A DNA stretch of 64,000 nt from Candidatus Flexicrinis affinis (GCA_016716525.1 JADJWE010000002.1:434001-498000), one strand, 5' to 3'. Positions 1-9,661 are shown, counted from the first letter of the stretch. The notes: generated by a model not told the origin, from the sequence alone. Numbers and translations are program-made.

Positions 1-321
1 GCGCTGGGAGCATCAGGCGCGCGCATCATGACGCGGCACTTGCTGCCGAACATCCTCGCGCCGGTGATCGTCTCTGCAAGCTTTGGAATGGCGTCCGCCA
101 TCCTCGCCGAAGCGTCGCTGAGCTTCCTTGGCGTCGGCATCCGGCCGCCGGAACCAAGCTGGGGAACGATGCTCAACGAGGCGCGTGCCCTCAGCGTATT
201 GGCTGAGATGCCCTGGTTCTGGATTCCGCCGGGGATCATGACCGCTGTCACGGTATTGTGTATCAACTTTGTTGGCGATGGATTGCGCGACGCGCTTGAT
301 CCACGTATGAAGGAGATCTAG
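1..321 (+). CDS. Dpp/Opp-type ABC transporter permease, C-terminal part
   Basis: This is the 3' end of an inner-membrane permease of the DppC/OppC type; its start lies outside the window and the frame is open from base 1. The visible 106 residues contain the conserved end of the family: the LSFLGVGI stretch, PSWGTML, a final membrane segment and the FVGDGLRDALDPR tail. The equivalent tail in the complete DppC at 52969-53880 is nearly the same. The sialidase-like gene follows after one base, so they are probably co-transcribed. No ATPase subunit follows. The substrate cannot be told from the sequence. Confidence 0.92.
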   Translation, partial: ALGASGARIMTRHLLPNILAPVIVSASFGMASAILAEASLSFLGVGIRPPEPSWGTMLNEARALSVLAEMPWFWIPPGIMTAVTVLCINFVGDGLRDALDPRMKEI

Positions 322-322
322 T

Positions 323-1414
323 GTGATTCTCGTGCCCTCAACGCCGGAGTATCCGCGTAATGACGAAGCCAGCGCGGTGCTCCTTGCAGACGGGGGAATG
401 CTCGTGGTGTGGTCGCGCTTCAAACACCTTAACCGTGGTTCCAACGGTTCGCGTGCGTACGACCCGGTCACCGGCCTGCCCGGCACTGCCCTCAACAGCG
501 ACAACGCTTCCTCGGACATCGCTGCAATTGAAACACACGACGGCGGTCATACGTGGTCACCACCGCGCACGTTGATAACGAACACCGCTGGCCTCAACGT
601 CATGAATCCCGGCCTGGCTCGCCTCAGTAATGGGAACCTCGGACTCCTGTACAACTTTCGCGAGTCCACAATTTCCGCGTGCCGCCTGTATCGGACCTCG
701 TCCGACGAGGGCCATACATGGTCTGAGCCGGTTGCGTTGACATCGGAGGGCTATCAAACAGGATGCAACGACCGTCTCACGGTATTGTCCAGCGGACGCC
801 TGCTAACCGCGCTCCACGTCACCGATGATTGGCATTCGCATCATCTATTCACCCGCGTCGCGCGTTCCGACGACCACGGACAGACCTGGTCCTTCAGCGA
901 TTCCATCGAGCTACCACCCGTGTCCAGCTCGGGTGAGTCGGGGGCTTGGGAAGGCGATCTGGTCGAACGGGCAGACGGATCGGTGCTGCTGGTGCTGCGG
1001 ACGGCCATGGGCACATTGTTTCGCGCCGAGTCGCACGACAGCGGTGCGACGTGGACCGAGTTGCGTTCGCTGGAAGTCGTGTCCCCCGTCGCACCTGCCG
1101 TGATCCGCCGGATTCCCGGGAGTGATCGACTGCTGCTGATATGGAACTGGAATTACAACGTCCACCAAGCGATGGCTGGGACGAGATGTCCGCTTGCCTA
1201 CGCGGTAAGCGACGATCACGGAGCATCGTGGCCTCATCTCCAGCGGCACACACTCGAAGATGATCCTGAGTTCACGTGGGCCTATCCCAGCTGTACGTTT
1301 GTCGGCGGCGAGGCGTGGATCACTTACTACGAGTCCCGCGCTGACGATCCGTTCGGTCCGCGGTCGCTGAAACTCCGTCGGCTTCCGGTGGACTCGCTAT
1401 TGGAGGGGTCGTGA
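323..1414 (+). CDS. Sialidase-family (BNR/Asp-box) protein
   Basis: A 363-residue six-bladed-propeller protein of the sialidase superfamily. Five Asp-box motifs (S-x-D-x-G-x-T-W type) are visible: HDGGHTW, SDEGHTW, SDDHGQTW, HDSGATW and SDDHGASW. There is no signal peptide, so a cytoplasmic location is likely. The GTG start has an AAGGAG Shine-Dalgarno seven bases upstream, inside the end of the permease gene. No clear FRIP/YRIP arginine motif is visible, so true neuraminidase activity is uncertain; it could act on another glycan delivered by the neighbouring importer. It overlaps the aldolase gene, indicating one operon. Confidence 0.85.
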   Translation: MILVPSTPEYPRNDEASAVLLADGGMLVVWSRFKHLNRGSNGSRAYDPVTGLPGTALNSDNASSDIAAIETHDGGHTWSPPRTLITNTAGLNVMNPGLARLSNGNLGLLYNFRESTISACRLYRTSSDEGHTWSEPVALTSEGYQTGCNDRLTVLSSGRLLTALHVTDDWHSHHLFTRVARSDDHGQTWSFSDSIELPPVSSSGESGAWEGDLVERADGSVLLVLRTAMGTLFRAESHDSGATWTELRSLEVVSPVAPAVIRRIPGSDRLLLIWNWNYNVHQAMAGTRCPLAYAVSDDHGASWPHLQRHTLEDDPEFTWAYPSCTFVGGEAWITYYESRADDPFGPRSLKLRRLPVDSLLEGS

Positions 1415-2178
1415 TGCGCGAAAACCGGGTTCGCCAAAGACTGCTTGCCGGTCAACCCGCATTTGGGATTAATCTCCAGATTGATTCCCCGTGGCTGGTC
1501 GAAATGATCGGGCAGGCCGGATTCGATTATGTCATGCTGGATATGGAGCACGGGTTTGCGCGCATGAACCTCCCGGTGCTAATTCTGGCCGCCGATGCGG
1601 TTGGGATCACACCGATTGTCCGTGTGGCGGACCACAACCGCGCAGACCTACTCAATGCCCTCGAGTTCGGGGCCGGTGGAGTTCAAGTTGCGATGGTCGA
1701 TACGCCAGAACAGGCACGCGAACTAGTACGGCAAGCCAAGTATGCGCCCATTGGCGAGCGCGGTTTTTCGTCCGTTACGCGCGCCGCCGACTATGGCCGG
1801 GAATCACTCGCCAGCTTCGCCAGCAAGGCGAACGACGAATCACTGCTGATCCTCCAACTCGAGACTCGGCGCGCGCTTGACAATGCGGCGGCAATCGCCG
1901 CCATTGACGGCGTCGATATGGTGTTCTTCGGCCCGGGCGATCTGTCTCAATCGCTGGGTCTGTTCGGGCAGGAAGCTTCCAGCGCAGTACGCGACGCCAT
2001 TGTGGAGGCGATCGGAAGCTTAGGGAGTCGAGTGCACGTGTCGACCAGTGCATTCAGTGCCGACGACGTGGCGTTCTGGAGGCAGCACGGCGTAAACACC
2101 TTCCTCACATCGAGCATTACCCCCTTACGCCGCGCGCTGGACAGCATTCGGCAGGAGCTTGACAACGGTGCCGGTTGA
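1414..2178 (+). CDS. HpcH/HpaI-family aldolase
   Basis: Member of the HpcH/HpaI class II aldolase family (2-keto-3-deoxy sugar acid or 4-hydroxy-2-oxoacid aldolases), which cleave a 2-oxo acid to pyruvate plus an aldehyde with a divalent metal. About 254 residues, the usual length. Visible family features are LDMEHG near residue 45, the G-ARGFSS-like segment (GERGFSS) and the DMVFFGPGDLS metal/phosphate region. A GGAGGGG sequence at 1402-1408 fits the ATG at 1414 better than the in-frame GTG at 1411. The gene overlaps the stop codon of the sialidase-like gene. A second aldolase of this family at 53899 also follows a DppC-type permease. Confidence 0.9.
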   Translation: MRENRVRQRLLAGQPAFGINLQIDSPWLVEMIGQAGFDYVMLDMEHGFARMNLPVLILAADAVGITPIVRVADHNRADLLNALEFGAGGVQVAMVDTPEQARELVRQAKYAPIGERGFSSVTRAADYGRESLASFASKANDESLLILQLETRRALDNAAAIAAIDGVDMVFFGPGDLSQSLGLFGQEASSAVRDAIVEAIGSLGSRVHVSTSAFSADDVAFWRQHGVNTFLTSSITPLRRALDSIRQELDNGAG

Positions 2179-2180
2179 AG

Positions 2181-2195
2181 CCGGGCGCGCGCCGG
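2181..2195. terminator. GC-rich hairpin between convergent genes
   Basis: A short CCGG...CCGG inverted repeat with alternating GC in the loop fills most of the 27-base gap between the aldolase and the convergent protease gene. It may end transcription from both sides. There is no T-run, so support is weak. Confidence 0.3.
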
Positions 2196-2205
2196 GGCGC
2201 TAGCG

Positions 2206-3483
2206 TCACCCGCGGCAGTACTGTCTCACGGCGTCGGCAAGCAGCGCATTGTCGAACGACCCGCGCGCAAGTACCGGCGTATTCCCCCGGCTCCGGCAGG
2301 CGGGTTCGGTCTGGGTTAGGTCCAAAGCGATGAGCAGGCTCACCACTGGCGCGGCGAACGACGTACCCGCCCGGTACTGTCCATCCTCGAAGTGAAACCA
2401 CGCGCCGGGAACGCTGATGTCGCCGTTGTTGCTGTGCAACCAGAAGCGCAAGTCCTCTCCTTCGTTGGCGCTGACGCTAACCACTTCCGGCCAACGCGCC
2501 GGATAGAACGGCTGGCGCTGCTTGAAGTTGCCCGACGACGCGACCGGCACAACGATCACGTCTCGAAAGTCGCGCAAGTAGTCGCGGAGTGGGTCGGCTT
2601 GAAGCGCGGTGTTGTTGAACAGCCGCAGTACGGACAAGTCGCGACTGCGGAAAGCCGGGACGTCACGCGCCGGAGTCGGCGGGATCTCGCTGCCCTCCGG
2701 CCGGTTGGACCGTGACTGAAGCGATTGGCTGCCCCGAGGCGACTCTTGTTCGAGGCTCGTCAGACCGGTTTCGTCGATGTAGCCGACGCGCGCATCTTTG
2801 AGGATAGAGCGAACATAATCGGGATCGCCGCCGACGTGTTCAACGAGGGAGAGCCGGGTATTGCCCTGACGCGCATCGGCAAAGTCGGCAAAGTCGAAAC
2901 CCATTTCCCGATCCGCACAGGGGATGAAGATAAAGCTCATGTTGAGGACAAAGCGGCCGATTCCTCGGGCGCTGAGGTCATCGATCGCGGTCCGGAGTTC
3001 CGGTAGGATCAAGTCGGAGCGATAACCCGCCTCGTCGGCGATGTTGACCTGTTGGAGCGTGATGAGTCCGGCAGAGTCCGGCACGAGCTGACCGACAAGC
3101 TGCTGGAAGACCTCCCAAACGAGCCAGCCGTGCGAGGCCGGGAGATCGCCAGTGCCGTCGGAGGAAAAATCGTCGATCACCAAGATCGCGACCTGTTCGG
3201 CCCCGGGTTCGGCATATTGCAGAGTCTCGATGATCCACTCCGGGCTGGCATCCAAACCTTCGGCGACTATGTCCTCACCCTCAGGCGTAAAGCCTGCTTC
3301 ACTAGTTTCGCCCTCAGCGCCAGCGGTCCCGCTGAAGGCCTGCCCGAGTACTTGATCAGGCGTCAGGGTGCAGTTGCCGGCGGAGGTGCTGCGGCCCTGC
3401 GCGCCAGCCACAGTCAGACTGAAGAAGCAGGCGCAGAGCGTACACATCAGGCAGAAGAGGGTTCTCTTTGACGGGGCCAACAT
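2206..3483 (-). CDS. Secreted S8 (subtilisin-like) serine peptidase
   Basis: A 425-residue peptidase with the subtilase catalytic triad: Asp in LVIDDF near residue 104, His in ASHGW near 118, and Ser in GTSFAAP near 375. The oxyanion Asn is in VASSGN. Residues 5-29 form a signal peptide, so it is probably exported. The start is set at 3483, where GGAG lies eight bases upstream of an ATG that begins the signal peptide; a longer reading frame upstream would place the hydrophobic segment internally. It begins 37 bases after the STAND ATPase gene and is probably co-transcribed with it. The substrate is unknown. Confidence 0.85.
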   Translation of the reverse strand: MLAPSKRTLFCLMCTLCACFFSLTVAGAQGRSTSAGNCTLTPDQVLGQAFSGTAGAEGETSEAGFTPEGEDIVAEGLDASPEWIIETLQYAEPGAEQVAILVIDDFSSDGTGDLPASHGWLVWEVFQQLVGQLVPDSAGLITLQQVNIADEAGYRSDLILPELRTAIDDLSARGIGRFVLNMSFIFIPCADREMGFDFADFADARQGNTRLSLVEHVGGDPDYVRSILKDARVGYIDETGLTSLEQESPRGSQSLQSRSNRPEGSEIPPTPARDVPAFRSRDLSVLRLFNNTALQADPLRDYLRDFRDVIVVPVASSGNFKQRQPFYPARWPEVVSVSANEGEDLRFWLHSNNGDISVPGAWFHFEDGQYRAGTSFAAPVVSLLIALDLTQTEPACRSRGNTPVLARGSFDNALLADAVRQYCRG

Positions 3484-3520
3484 AAGCGCGTCTCCTGACT
3501 GGCTAGAGGCTGCTGCTTGC

Positions 3521-5899
3521 TCAATTGCCACGATAGCCGTTGTCGGACATGAATTGTAGCAGATCATCGGCCTGGGCTTTCGCCTTGACCCCCTGCCAAA
3601 GCTCGAGCGCCCGGTCAAACGCGTCCTGCGCCCGACTGCGGTCATTCAAGCGGTGATAATCTTCGCCGATCGAACGCAGTACACCGGCCTCCCAATAGTG
3701 ATTGCCTTGTTCGACCGCGAGCTGTAAGGCCTCGTGATGGGTCGCCAATGCCCGCTCCAGCTGACCGAGCTCATGCTCACATGAGCCGCGATTAAGGAGC
3801 GACCAGAACTGAATATCGGACAAGCCGAGTCCGGCGGCGATGCGGGCGGCCTCGTCAGAGAGGTCGCGGCCACGCTCGTAATCGGGGATGGGTTGGTTGA
3901 TGAACTGGTAGCCGCGATGGTGCAGCACGAAGCCGAGGGCAAAGTCATCGGCGATTTCACGGGCAATGGTCTCAGCGTGTTCATAGTAGCTGTCGGCATC
4001 GGCGTCATGTTGACTGAAGCGTACTTTGCCGACGACGGCCAACAGGATCGCCTCACGCCGGCGGTCGCCCAATTGCTGTGCGAGTCCCAGCGCCGCGGTG
4101 TAGGCTTCCAGCGCACGCTGACTGTCGCCGACAAAGTCGGCGTAGGCATTGCCCAGCTTGCTCAATAGATAGTGGGCGGTCTCGAGGTCGGCTCTAGCCT
4201 TGGCCGCGCCGACAGCACTGTGGATGAGCTTCAAAGCGAGTGCTGTGTATCCGCGCGCGGCGAAGTACGGCCCGTCTACGGTCAGCGTCCGCATGACATC
4301 GATAAAGAGATCGTCGCGCTGGGTGTCGCTGGCCGCCTCAGCCGCCTCTAGGATGTTGCTTTGTTCGACATCGAGCGCGTCGAGATCGTCTTTGTAGGTC
4401 ACGGCGTAGTCGCGGCACGCCTCGATAACGGCCAGCGCGCCGGATCCGCGGTTCAGGAACAGGTTTCTGGCGTAGCTATAGGCAAGATCATGGACGCGGA
4501 AGTAGGTCACACGATTCAGAGTTCGTTTACTGACCAGACCGCGCAGGTCAAGCTGGCCGAGTGTATCGCTGACAGCATTCGGGTCGAGATTCATTACCCG
4601 CCCTAGGAGCTCGGGCGTAGAGCTCGGTTCGAACAACCCGCCCAAGCCGACAAACACGTCGAACAAGGGCTTGGACAGGGCGTCCACGCTGGCATCGAGA
4701 AGGGATTTGATGCCCGTACGCCCAAGTTCGCCGAAGTTGGCTGGCATGCTAAGGTCATGCGGCGCCGCTTCGATGCGGCGCAGGAGTTCGGTCGGAGAAA
4801 GTTGGTAGACCTTGAGCGATTTGCTTGCGATCTCCAGCGCAAAACTGTGATGACCGAGCACGTCGCACAGGCGGACGGCGTCGGGGTCGGCGCTGAAATC
4901 GCGCCCGCGGACGTGGAGGCCCAGCAGCTCAAGCGCCTGTTCGGGCTTCAACTCGCCGACTTCGACAATCTCATCCAGCGGAAAGCGGTGGCGGGAAGTC
5001 ACCAGCAGCGGCGTGCTGCGGGGCATGGCCTTGACCATCCGTGCGAGGGCCGCCCCGTTCCAGATATCGTCCAGTACCAGCAGCACCTTCGCATCGGCCA
5101 GAACACGGCGGACCACTTGAAGGCGTTCGTCGCCGCTTGCGCTGGCGATGGCTTGCTGAACCCCGAAAGCACGGCCTATGGCTTCAAAGAGCATGTCAGC
5201 GTCGACAGAACCGGCCTTAAGCCAGAGGACCGGGCCCTTGCCATCGGCGACATGCTGAGCGGCTACGGTGGCTGCCAGCGCCGACTTGCCCATGCCACCG
5301 AATCCGCGCAACAGCACATGACTCTTCTCGTCGAGCAGTCCGGCAACTTCGGCAACAAGATCGTCGCGGCCGATCAACTTTCTGGGCTGTTCGGGCACGT
5401 CGTCGGGGCTTTGGGCGAGGACCGCGTTAGTCGCGCTGTGGTATGCGATCTGTCGATCGATCAGCCATTGGTCTACTGAACGCGTAAACTGCTGTTTCAA
5501 GTCCTCGACGTCGGTAAACCAGCGGGGCGTGATGCCGAAGCGGACATCGCTGTGCCGGTCGAGAAAGGCTTGGAGGCGCGGATCACGTTCATCCGGATTC
5601 ATATTCTTGACGTACAGGTGGCGTTCGATACCCAAGGCCGTCGCCTGCTCGAACTCGTCAATCGTCCACTCGCCGTACTCGTTCCAGAACAGGCCGACAT
5701 ACAGTGCCGAGTTCTGCAGCGCCTCCAGATAGACGTCTCGGATCGACTTGTTGCTGGCCGGAGCATTCTGCTCGAAGGCCCAAGTACGCAGCCGAAAAGT
5801 GTCGCGATCCAACTCGGGCAGCAAGTCTTGAAGGGCTTTGCGCTCTGGCGCGAGCTCGCGCATTTTGGAGCTGATGAAAATGAACAGTTCGGTCGCCAT
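3521..5899 (-). CDS. STAND NTPase: DUF4062, NB-ARC and TPR domains
   Basis: A 792-residue signalling ATPase. Residues 4-100 match DUF4062 (ELFIFISSKM start, YVGLFWNEYG). The NB-ARC ATPase follows, with Walker A GFGGMGKS at 199-206, Walker B LLVLDD at 273-278 and a PLLVTSRHRF sensor stretch. A winged-helix region comes next, and the C-terminal third is TPR-like helical repeats. STAND ATPases usually oligomerise on sensing a ligand and then activate an attached or neighbouring effector. The start at 5899 leaves DUF4062 at the N-terminus; no strong Shine-Dalgarno is visible. The next gene is a protease. Whether the pair serves defence or regulation is not shown. Confidence 0.85.
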   Translation of the reverse strand: MATELFIFISSKMRELAPERKALQDLLPELDRDTFRLRTWAFEQNAPASNKSIRDVYLEALQNSALYVGLFWNEYGEWTIDEFEQATALGIERHLYVKNMNPDERDPRLQAFLDRHSDVRFGITPRWFTDVEDLKQQFTRSVDQWLIDRQIAYHSATNAVLAQSPDDVPEQPRKLIGRDDLVAEVAGLLDEKSHVLLRGFGGMGKSALAATVAAQHVADGKGPVLWLKAGSVDADMLFEAIGRAFGVQQAIASASGDERLQVVRRVLADAKVLLVLDDIWNGAALARMVKAMPRSTPLLVTSRHRFPLDEIVEVGELKPEQALELLGLHVRGRDFSADPDAVRLCDVLGHHSFALEIASKSLKVYQLSPTELLRRIEAAPHDLSMPANFGELGRTGIKSLLDASVDALSKPLFDVFVGLGGLFEPSSTPELLGRVMNLDPNAVSDTLGQLDLRGLVSKRTLNRVTYFRVHDLAYSYARNLFLNRGSGALAVIEACRDYAVTYKDDLDALDVEQSNILEAAEAASDTQRDDLFIDVMRTLTVDGPYFAARGYTALALKLIHSAVGAAKARADLETAHYLLSKLGNAYADFVGDSQRALEAYTAALGLAQQLGDRRREAILLAVVGKVRFSQHDADADSYYEHAETIAREIADDFALGFVLHHRGYQFINQPIPDYERGRDLSDEAARIAAGLGLSDIQFWSLLNRGSCEHELGQLERALATHHEALQLAVEQGNHYWEAGVLRSIGEDYHRLNDRSRAQDAFDRALELWQGVKAKAQADDLLQFMSDNGYRGN

Positions 5900-6179
5900 G
5901 GGGTTGCACGCTGTCGAGGGTGAAAGACTGATTACGGGATAGTACGCGATATAGCAGACGCGTACAAATGGAGCCAAGCCCCGGAGGACAGACTCAAGCG
6001 CACTTTGAGCGAGGAATACCGCGTATTGTCATCAACGTCGCCGCCGAGCGGTTCCGATAACAGCCTGACCGCCGGTTGGCGCATCTCGCGGCGCGGGACG
6101 CCGACCGTCATCCAATCGTGCGCAACATACGTCAGGTGGTGCGGGTTGCCGAAGTCGCCTCTGAAGCCGTCGTACCGGC
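5900..6179. other. Intergenic region upstream of the STAND gene
   Basis: About 280 bases between the STAND start and the stop of the PHP-domain gene, both on the minus strand. It should hold the STAND promoter, but I could not pick a convincing -35/-10 pair. A small perfect inverted repeat with five-base arms (AATAC CGC GTATT) lies at 6015-6027. No RNA gene or small coding region is apparent. Confidence 0.4.
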
Positions 6180-8498
6180 CTATCGATGCGTCACGTAATC
6201 CACCCAGATCGGGCTGCTCCACGCCATATTGCCGTCGCTCTGGGTCACCCGTGCGTAGTAGTAATGGTGTTCGCCGGGGATGATGATCCGGTCGAAAAGC
6301 TCAAACTCGACAGACGAAATGTCGGCGCCCGGCACGAATTGCATGCCACCGAATGGATGACCCGACCGGATGATATCGACTGCCTGCAATCCCGCCGTTC
6401 CTTTGACCGCGACGGTCAATCGGGGCGGCGTGGATGTGGCCAACTCACTGCCCATCAGGTGATCGTTTACGCGGAAGTTGAGTACGATGGGAACCCCGCT
6501 GGTGGCGTAGCAACGCCGCTGCCAAATCGCGTCGAAGATCGCGTCCCGCGTCAGATCGGACGCAAGAACCGCCGTCATGCCGGTGCGATATGCGTCCTCT
6601 TTCCACCCTACCCGTGTGCCCGCGGGTACGTAGCTGTCCCGTCCCTCGGGCTCGGTCGCGTGCCAACGCAGGCCGTGACTGTCGCTGCCGCCGACAAAGC
6701 CAAGCCGGTGACCCATCGCCAGCGCATCGAGCACGAATTTGTCCGGGTGAATGTGGTCGCGCCGGTAGCCGATGGGAAGGTTGCCGCCGTACTCGAACCG
6801 GCCGTGCGTCGAGCAGATCTCCGCAACGCGCTGAAGGTTGGGGTCGTGAGCGTTCCAGTCGGTGCCCGCCCACGATGTATGATGCGGGATAACGAGCGCC
6901 TGTTCGCCCCACAGCCGCTCCAACAAGCGCGCGCCGCTGCGCAGGCCCGGATCGGCATAGCTTGCCAGCCGAACATCCTGAGTCCGACAAACGACGTGCC
7001 GATGCCCTTCGCCTACCCGAATCCCTTCCGCCGCGTGCTCGGCAATCGCGGGCGATGTCCATTCGTAGCCGTACATGGCGATGAATCGCCCGTCCTCGCT
7101 CACGCGAGCGGCGATGTTCCAGAAGGTCGCCAGCTCCGAGGGTGACAGGATGATCCCGTCCAGATAGTCGTGCTCGGTAAGCGTCGCAAAGTCGTACCCG
7201 TACGCATCGCGGTAACGGTGGTAGATTTCATCGACGTCGTTGGTCGCGTCACCATACGCCGAATGCGCGTGCAAGTCGCCAAAGTAGATTGAAAGCGTAT
7301 CGCCAGTCTGCGTCTGAATCGTCGGACGCGGTTTCGGTGCGGTCGTGACGGCCCGGGCGGGAACGGGTTCGTGCGGACGCAACAGCGGCGGCGCGCCCTC
7401 GTTCCCGTCAAACGCGATCCGCTGGATCTGCGCGCCGTACAGGCCCATCGACACAACGTACTGCGGATTGCTGCCTACGATTCGGGCGCGCGGCTTCCAA
7501 CTGCCCCAGTGTTTCTGGTCGGTCGTATACAGCGGCGACCACCCGTCAGCCCCGCACGTAGCCAAGCGCAAGGTGTGCGCGGCCTGTCCATACAGCACGA
7601 CCTTGCCAGTCGGCGACAGCGAGACGGCGGGAAACTCCCAACCCTGAAACGAGTCGTCGTGATACACGTCGCGTTCCGGCTGTTCGGGGAGATCATAAAG
7701 CTGCTCGCCGTCGTAGCAGCGCACGGCGCACCACTTGGTCAACCACCATGGATCGCGCCGCGCGGTGTTGACGTTGGTGGCATAGGCGATCCACAGCCGA
7801 CCTTGTAGGTCTGCCGTGAGCGCGGGCTGGAGCGCTTGGTAGCCACCCGAGCTCACCTTGACCGGCGCGCCGGGCTCGTCGATCCGCTGGATGTATACAT
7901 CGTAGTGACCATCTTGATACGCATCATACGCACACCACACCACTCCGCCCGGCGTCACGGCAAGGGCGGGTCGGCATGCCCAGTCCGACGCCGCGGCAAT
8001 CGACACGGGCACCGTCCATGCACCGCCGACTCGGCTGGCCACCATTAGCCGGGTGGCCGACGCGTCCACGGCTTCGAACACGAGCCATACCCGGTTTTCG
8101 ACGGCGAGCAGTCGTGGATGGAAAAGCCCCTCGTCGCTGCGCCAGATGACGGTCTCCGCGCCTAAGGATTGGCCCACAAGCTCGCGTGCGATCAAGCGGT
8201 ATTCGCCGGATCGGCGGGCAGCGTGCACGCCTACGATCGTACCGTCCATCAAGGCCGCAATCGCGGGTTGACACTCGATCCCCTGATGCGCACTCCACGC
8301 GACTATATCGCCAAAGCCGCTATCGGAGAACGTTCGCGCGCAGACCCGGTCGCCGTCCAGACTTTGCTCGGTCCAGATCAGCCACCCCCCTCCCTCGGTC
8401 AGACAAACATCGGGCTCGATCGAGGTCTTGTTAAGTACCGGCACCGGAACGCTGATCCGCAGGTCCGGTTCGTCAACGATCTGCTGTGCGAACAACAT
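6180..8498 (-). CDS. Beta-propeller protein fused to a PHP/DUF3604 domain
   Basis: A 772-residue two-part protein. Residues 1-370 are repeats of a short aromatic beta pattern (VWLVFEAV, VVWCAYDAY, RLWIAYAT), consistent with a sialidase-like or TolB-like propeller. Residues 400-772 are a PHP-type metal-dependent phosphoesterase/DUF3604 domain: FGDLHAHS (His410, His412), TEHD near 443, IPHHTSW and GGSDSHG supply typical metal ligands. No signal peptide is evident. An ACGGAG Shine-Dalgarno fits the ATG at 8498. It is the last gene of the minus-strand sugar operon. The reaction is unknown; hydrolysis of a phosphorylated or otherwise esterified sugar is plausible. Confidence 0.75.
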   Translation of the reverse strand: MLFAQQIVDEPDLRISVPVPVLNKTSIEPDVCLTEGGGWLIWTEQSLDGDRVCARTFSDSGFGDIVAWSAHQGIECQPAIAALMDGTIVGVHAARRSGEYRLIARELVGQSLGAETVIWRSDEGLFHPRLLAVENRVWLVFEAVDASATRLMVASRVGGAWTVPVSIAAASDWACRPALAVTPGGVVWCAYDAYQDGHYDVYIQRIDEPGAPVKVSSGGYQALQPALTADLQGRLWIAYATNVNTARRDPWWLTKWCAVRCYDGEQLYDLPEQPERDVYHDDSFQGWEFPAVSLSPTGKVVLYGQAAHTLRLATCGADGWSPLYTTDQKHWGSWKPRARIVGSNPQYVVSMGLYGAQIQRIAFDGNEGAPPLLRPHEPVPARAVTTAPKPRPTIQTQTGDTLSIYFGDLHAHSAYGDATNDVDEIYHRYRDAYGYDFATLTEHDYLDGIILSPSELATFWNIAARVSEDGRFIAMYGYEWTSPAIAEHAAEGIRVGEGHRHVVCRTQDVRLASYADPGLRSGARLLERLWGEQALVIPHHTSWAGTDWNAHDPNLQRVAEICSTHGRFEYGGNLPIGYRRDHIHPDKFVLDALAMGHRLGFVGGSDSHGLRWHATEPEGRDSYVPAGTRVGWKEDAYRTGMTAVLASDLTRDAIFDAIWQRRCYATSGVPIVLNFRVNDHLMGSELATSTPPRLTVAVKGTAGLQAVDIIRSGHPFGGMQFVPGADISSVEFELFDRIIIPGEHHYYYARVTQSDGNMAWSSPIWVDYVTHR

Positions 8499-8557
8499 GG
8501 TGTCTCCGTCGCCAAGGGCGATCCAAAAGAGTGGTGATAACTTTGCAGCCGCGAGGC

Positions 8558-9661
8558 TCAACCGGGCCGCAACAGCCGTTCAACCTCGTTCATCGGCAAG
8601 ACATGCCCGACCAGCGGCTGCGACTCGTCCGGCTGGGACTGCTGCCAGATGGCGAGAATGCCCTCCTCAAGTGTCAATGTCGACACATATCGGCTCGAAC
8701 CGGTCCCGTACGGCGAAACGAACAGCGGAGCCAACCGCGAAAGGCGCTGCATGTCGCGGGTCGGTAGCGGGCCGCCGACGAACGCACCGCCCAGTTCTTC
8801 ACAGGAGTACCCGCGCGGTCTGCGCCGGGCATTCGGGTTCTCGTCCAGTTTGCGCAGGCACTCTGCGCCGTCATAGAAGTAGACGAAGCGCGGCGGGCCG
8901 TCGGCGAATGCGCCCAGTGCCGGAACCGCCAATCGCCCCGTCACGCGCGTCGCGGCGATGTCCCAAGTCGGGCCGCGAGACGCAGCCTCCCAGTCAACGA
9001 TGTCGAAGGGCGAGGCACCCGAACGCCGGATGGCAAGCCCGGTATTGCTGGACGCCCACGTGAACGGATGCGAGCAGAAGATGAGCCCCGTATCGCCATC
9101 CGGCATGTTGAAGACGGATGGATCCTTAACGTGCAGGTATTCGGGCAGATCGTGGTTCGCAATCACCGGTTCCATGCGTGCGGGGTCAAGGCTGCTCACT
9201 GACGGCGCCGCGATTCGATCAATCGACCAGACGCCGGTGCCGGGCTTCTGATACTCGGCCAGACCGTCGGGATACGGGATGTCTTTCTCGGACGAGACGA
9301 ACAGCTCGATGGATCCGTCCAGCAAGGCGTGAAGCGATGTCCCCTCGATCGACACCACCTCTGCTCCGGATTGGCTGAGATCGGCCTTGCTGAAGCTGAC
9401 AATCTTGCGGAAGGTCCGGCCGCGATCTTCCGAGGCGAACACGGCGCACTCCAGCCCGCGTTCACCCGCGCCCAGCCCGGTTCGCGAATCGCCGTAGTTG
9501 CGGTAGCGTCCGCTCAGCAGCAGCGTACCGTCGGCGAGCTGGATCAGGTTGCCGCCGCCAAACCAATGGCCCGTCGATGGACGGTACGCGGGAACCAGCA
9601 CGCGGGCGCGCCCCTGATCGATCAGGGCGGTCAGGAACCGTGTAAGCGCGCGCGCCTGCAC
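8558..9661 (-). CDS. Sialidase-like glycoside hydrolase
   Basis: A 367-residue protein with sialidase/BNR-type propeller character. One clear Asp-box-like motif is visible (SEDRGRTF), plus repeated strand patterns such as GGNLIQLADGTLLLSGRYRN. No signal peptide is seen. The proposed start is a GTG with no strong Shine-Dalgarno, so the N-terminus may be a little shorter. It lies 44 bases downstream of the MDR dehydrogenase gene and 59 bases upstream of the propeller-PHP gene in the same direction. It probably acts on the sugar imported by the operon's ABC system; the linkage cleaved is unknown and it may not be a true neuraminidase. Confidence 0.65.
   Translation of the reverse strand: MQARALTRFLTALIDQGRARVLVPAYRPSTGHWFGGGNLIQLADGTLLLSGRYRNYGDSRTGLGAGERGLECAVFASEDRGRTFRKIVSFSKADLSQSGAEVVSIEGTSLHALLDGSIELFVSSEKDIPYPDGLAEYQKPGTGVWSIDRIAAPSVSSLDPARMEPVIANHDLPEYLHVKDPSVFNMPDGDTGLIFCSHPFTWASSNTGLAIRRSGASPFDIVDWEAASRGPTWDIAATRVTGRLAVPALGAFADGPPRFVYFYDGAECLRKLDENPNARRRPRGYSCEELGGAFVGGPLPTRDMQRLSRLAPLFVSPYGTGSSRYVSTLTLEEGILAIWQQSQPDESQPLVGHVLPMNEVERLLRPG

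Noticed and set aside
2206..5899. Confident call of an anti-phage defence system for the STAND-protease pair
   Set aside because: No other defence genes or mobile elements surround it; it is kept as a hypothesis only.
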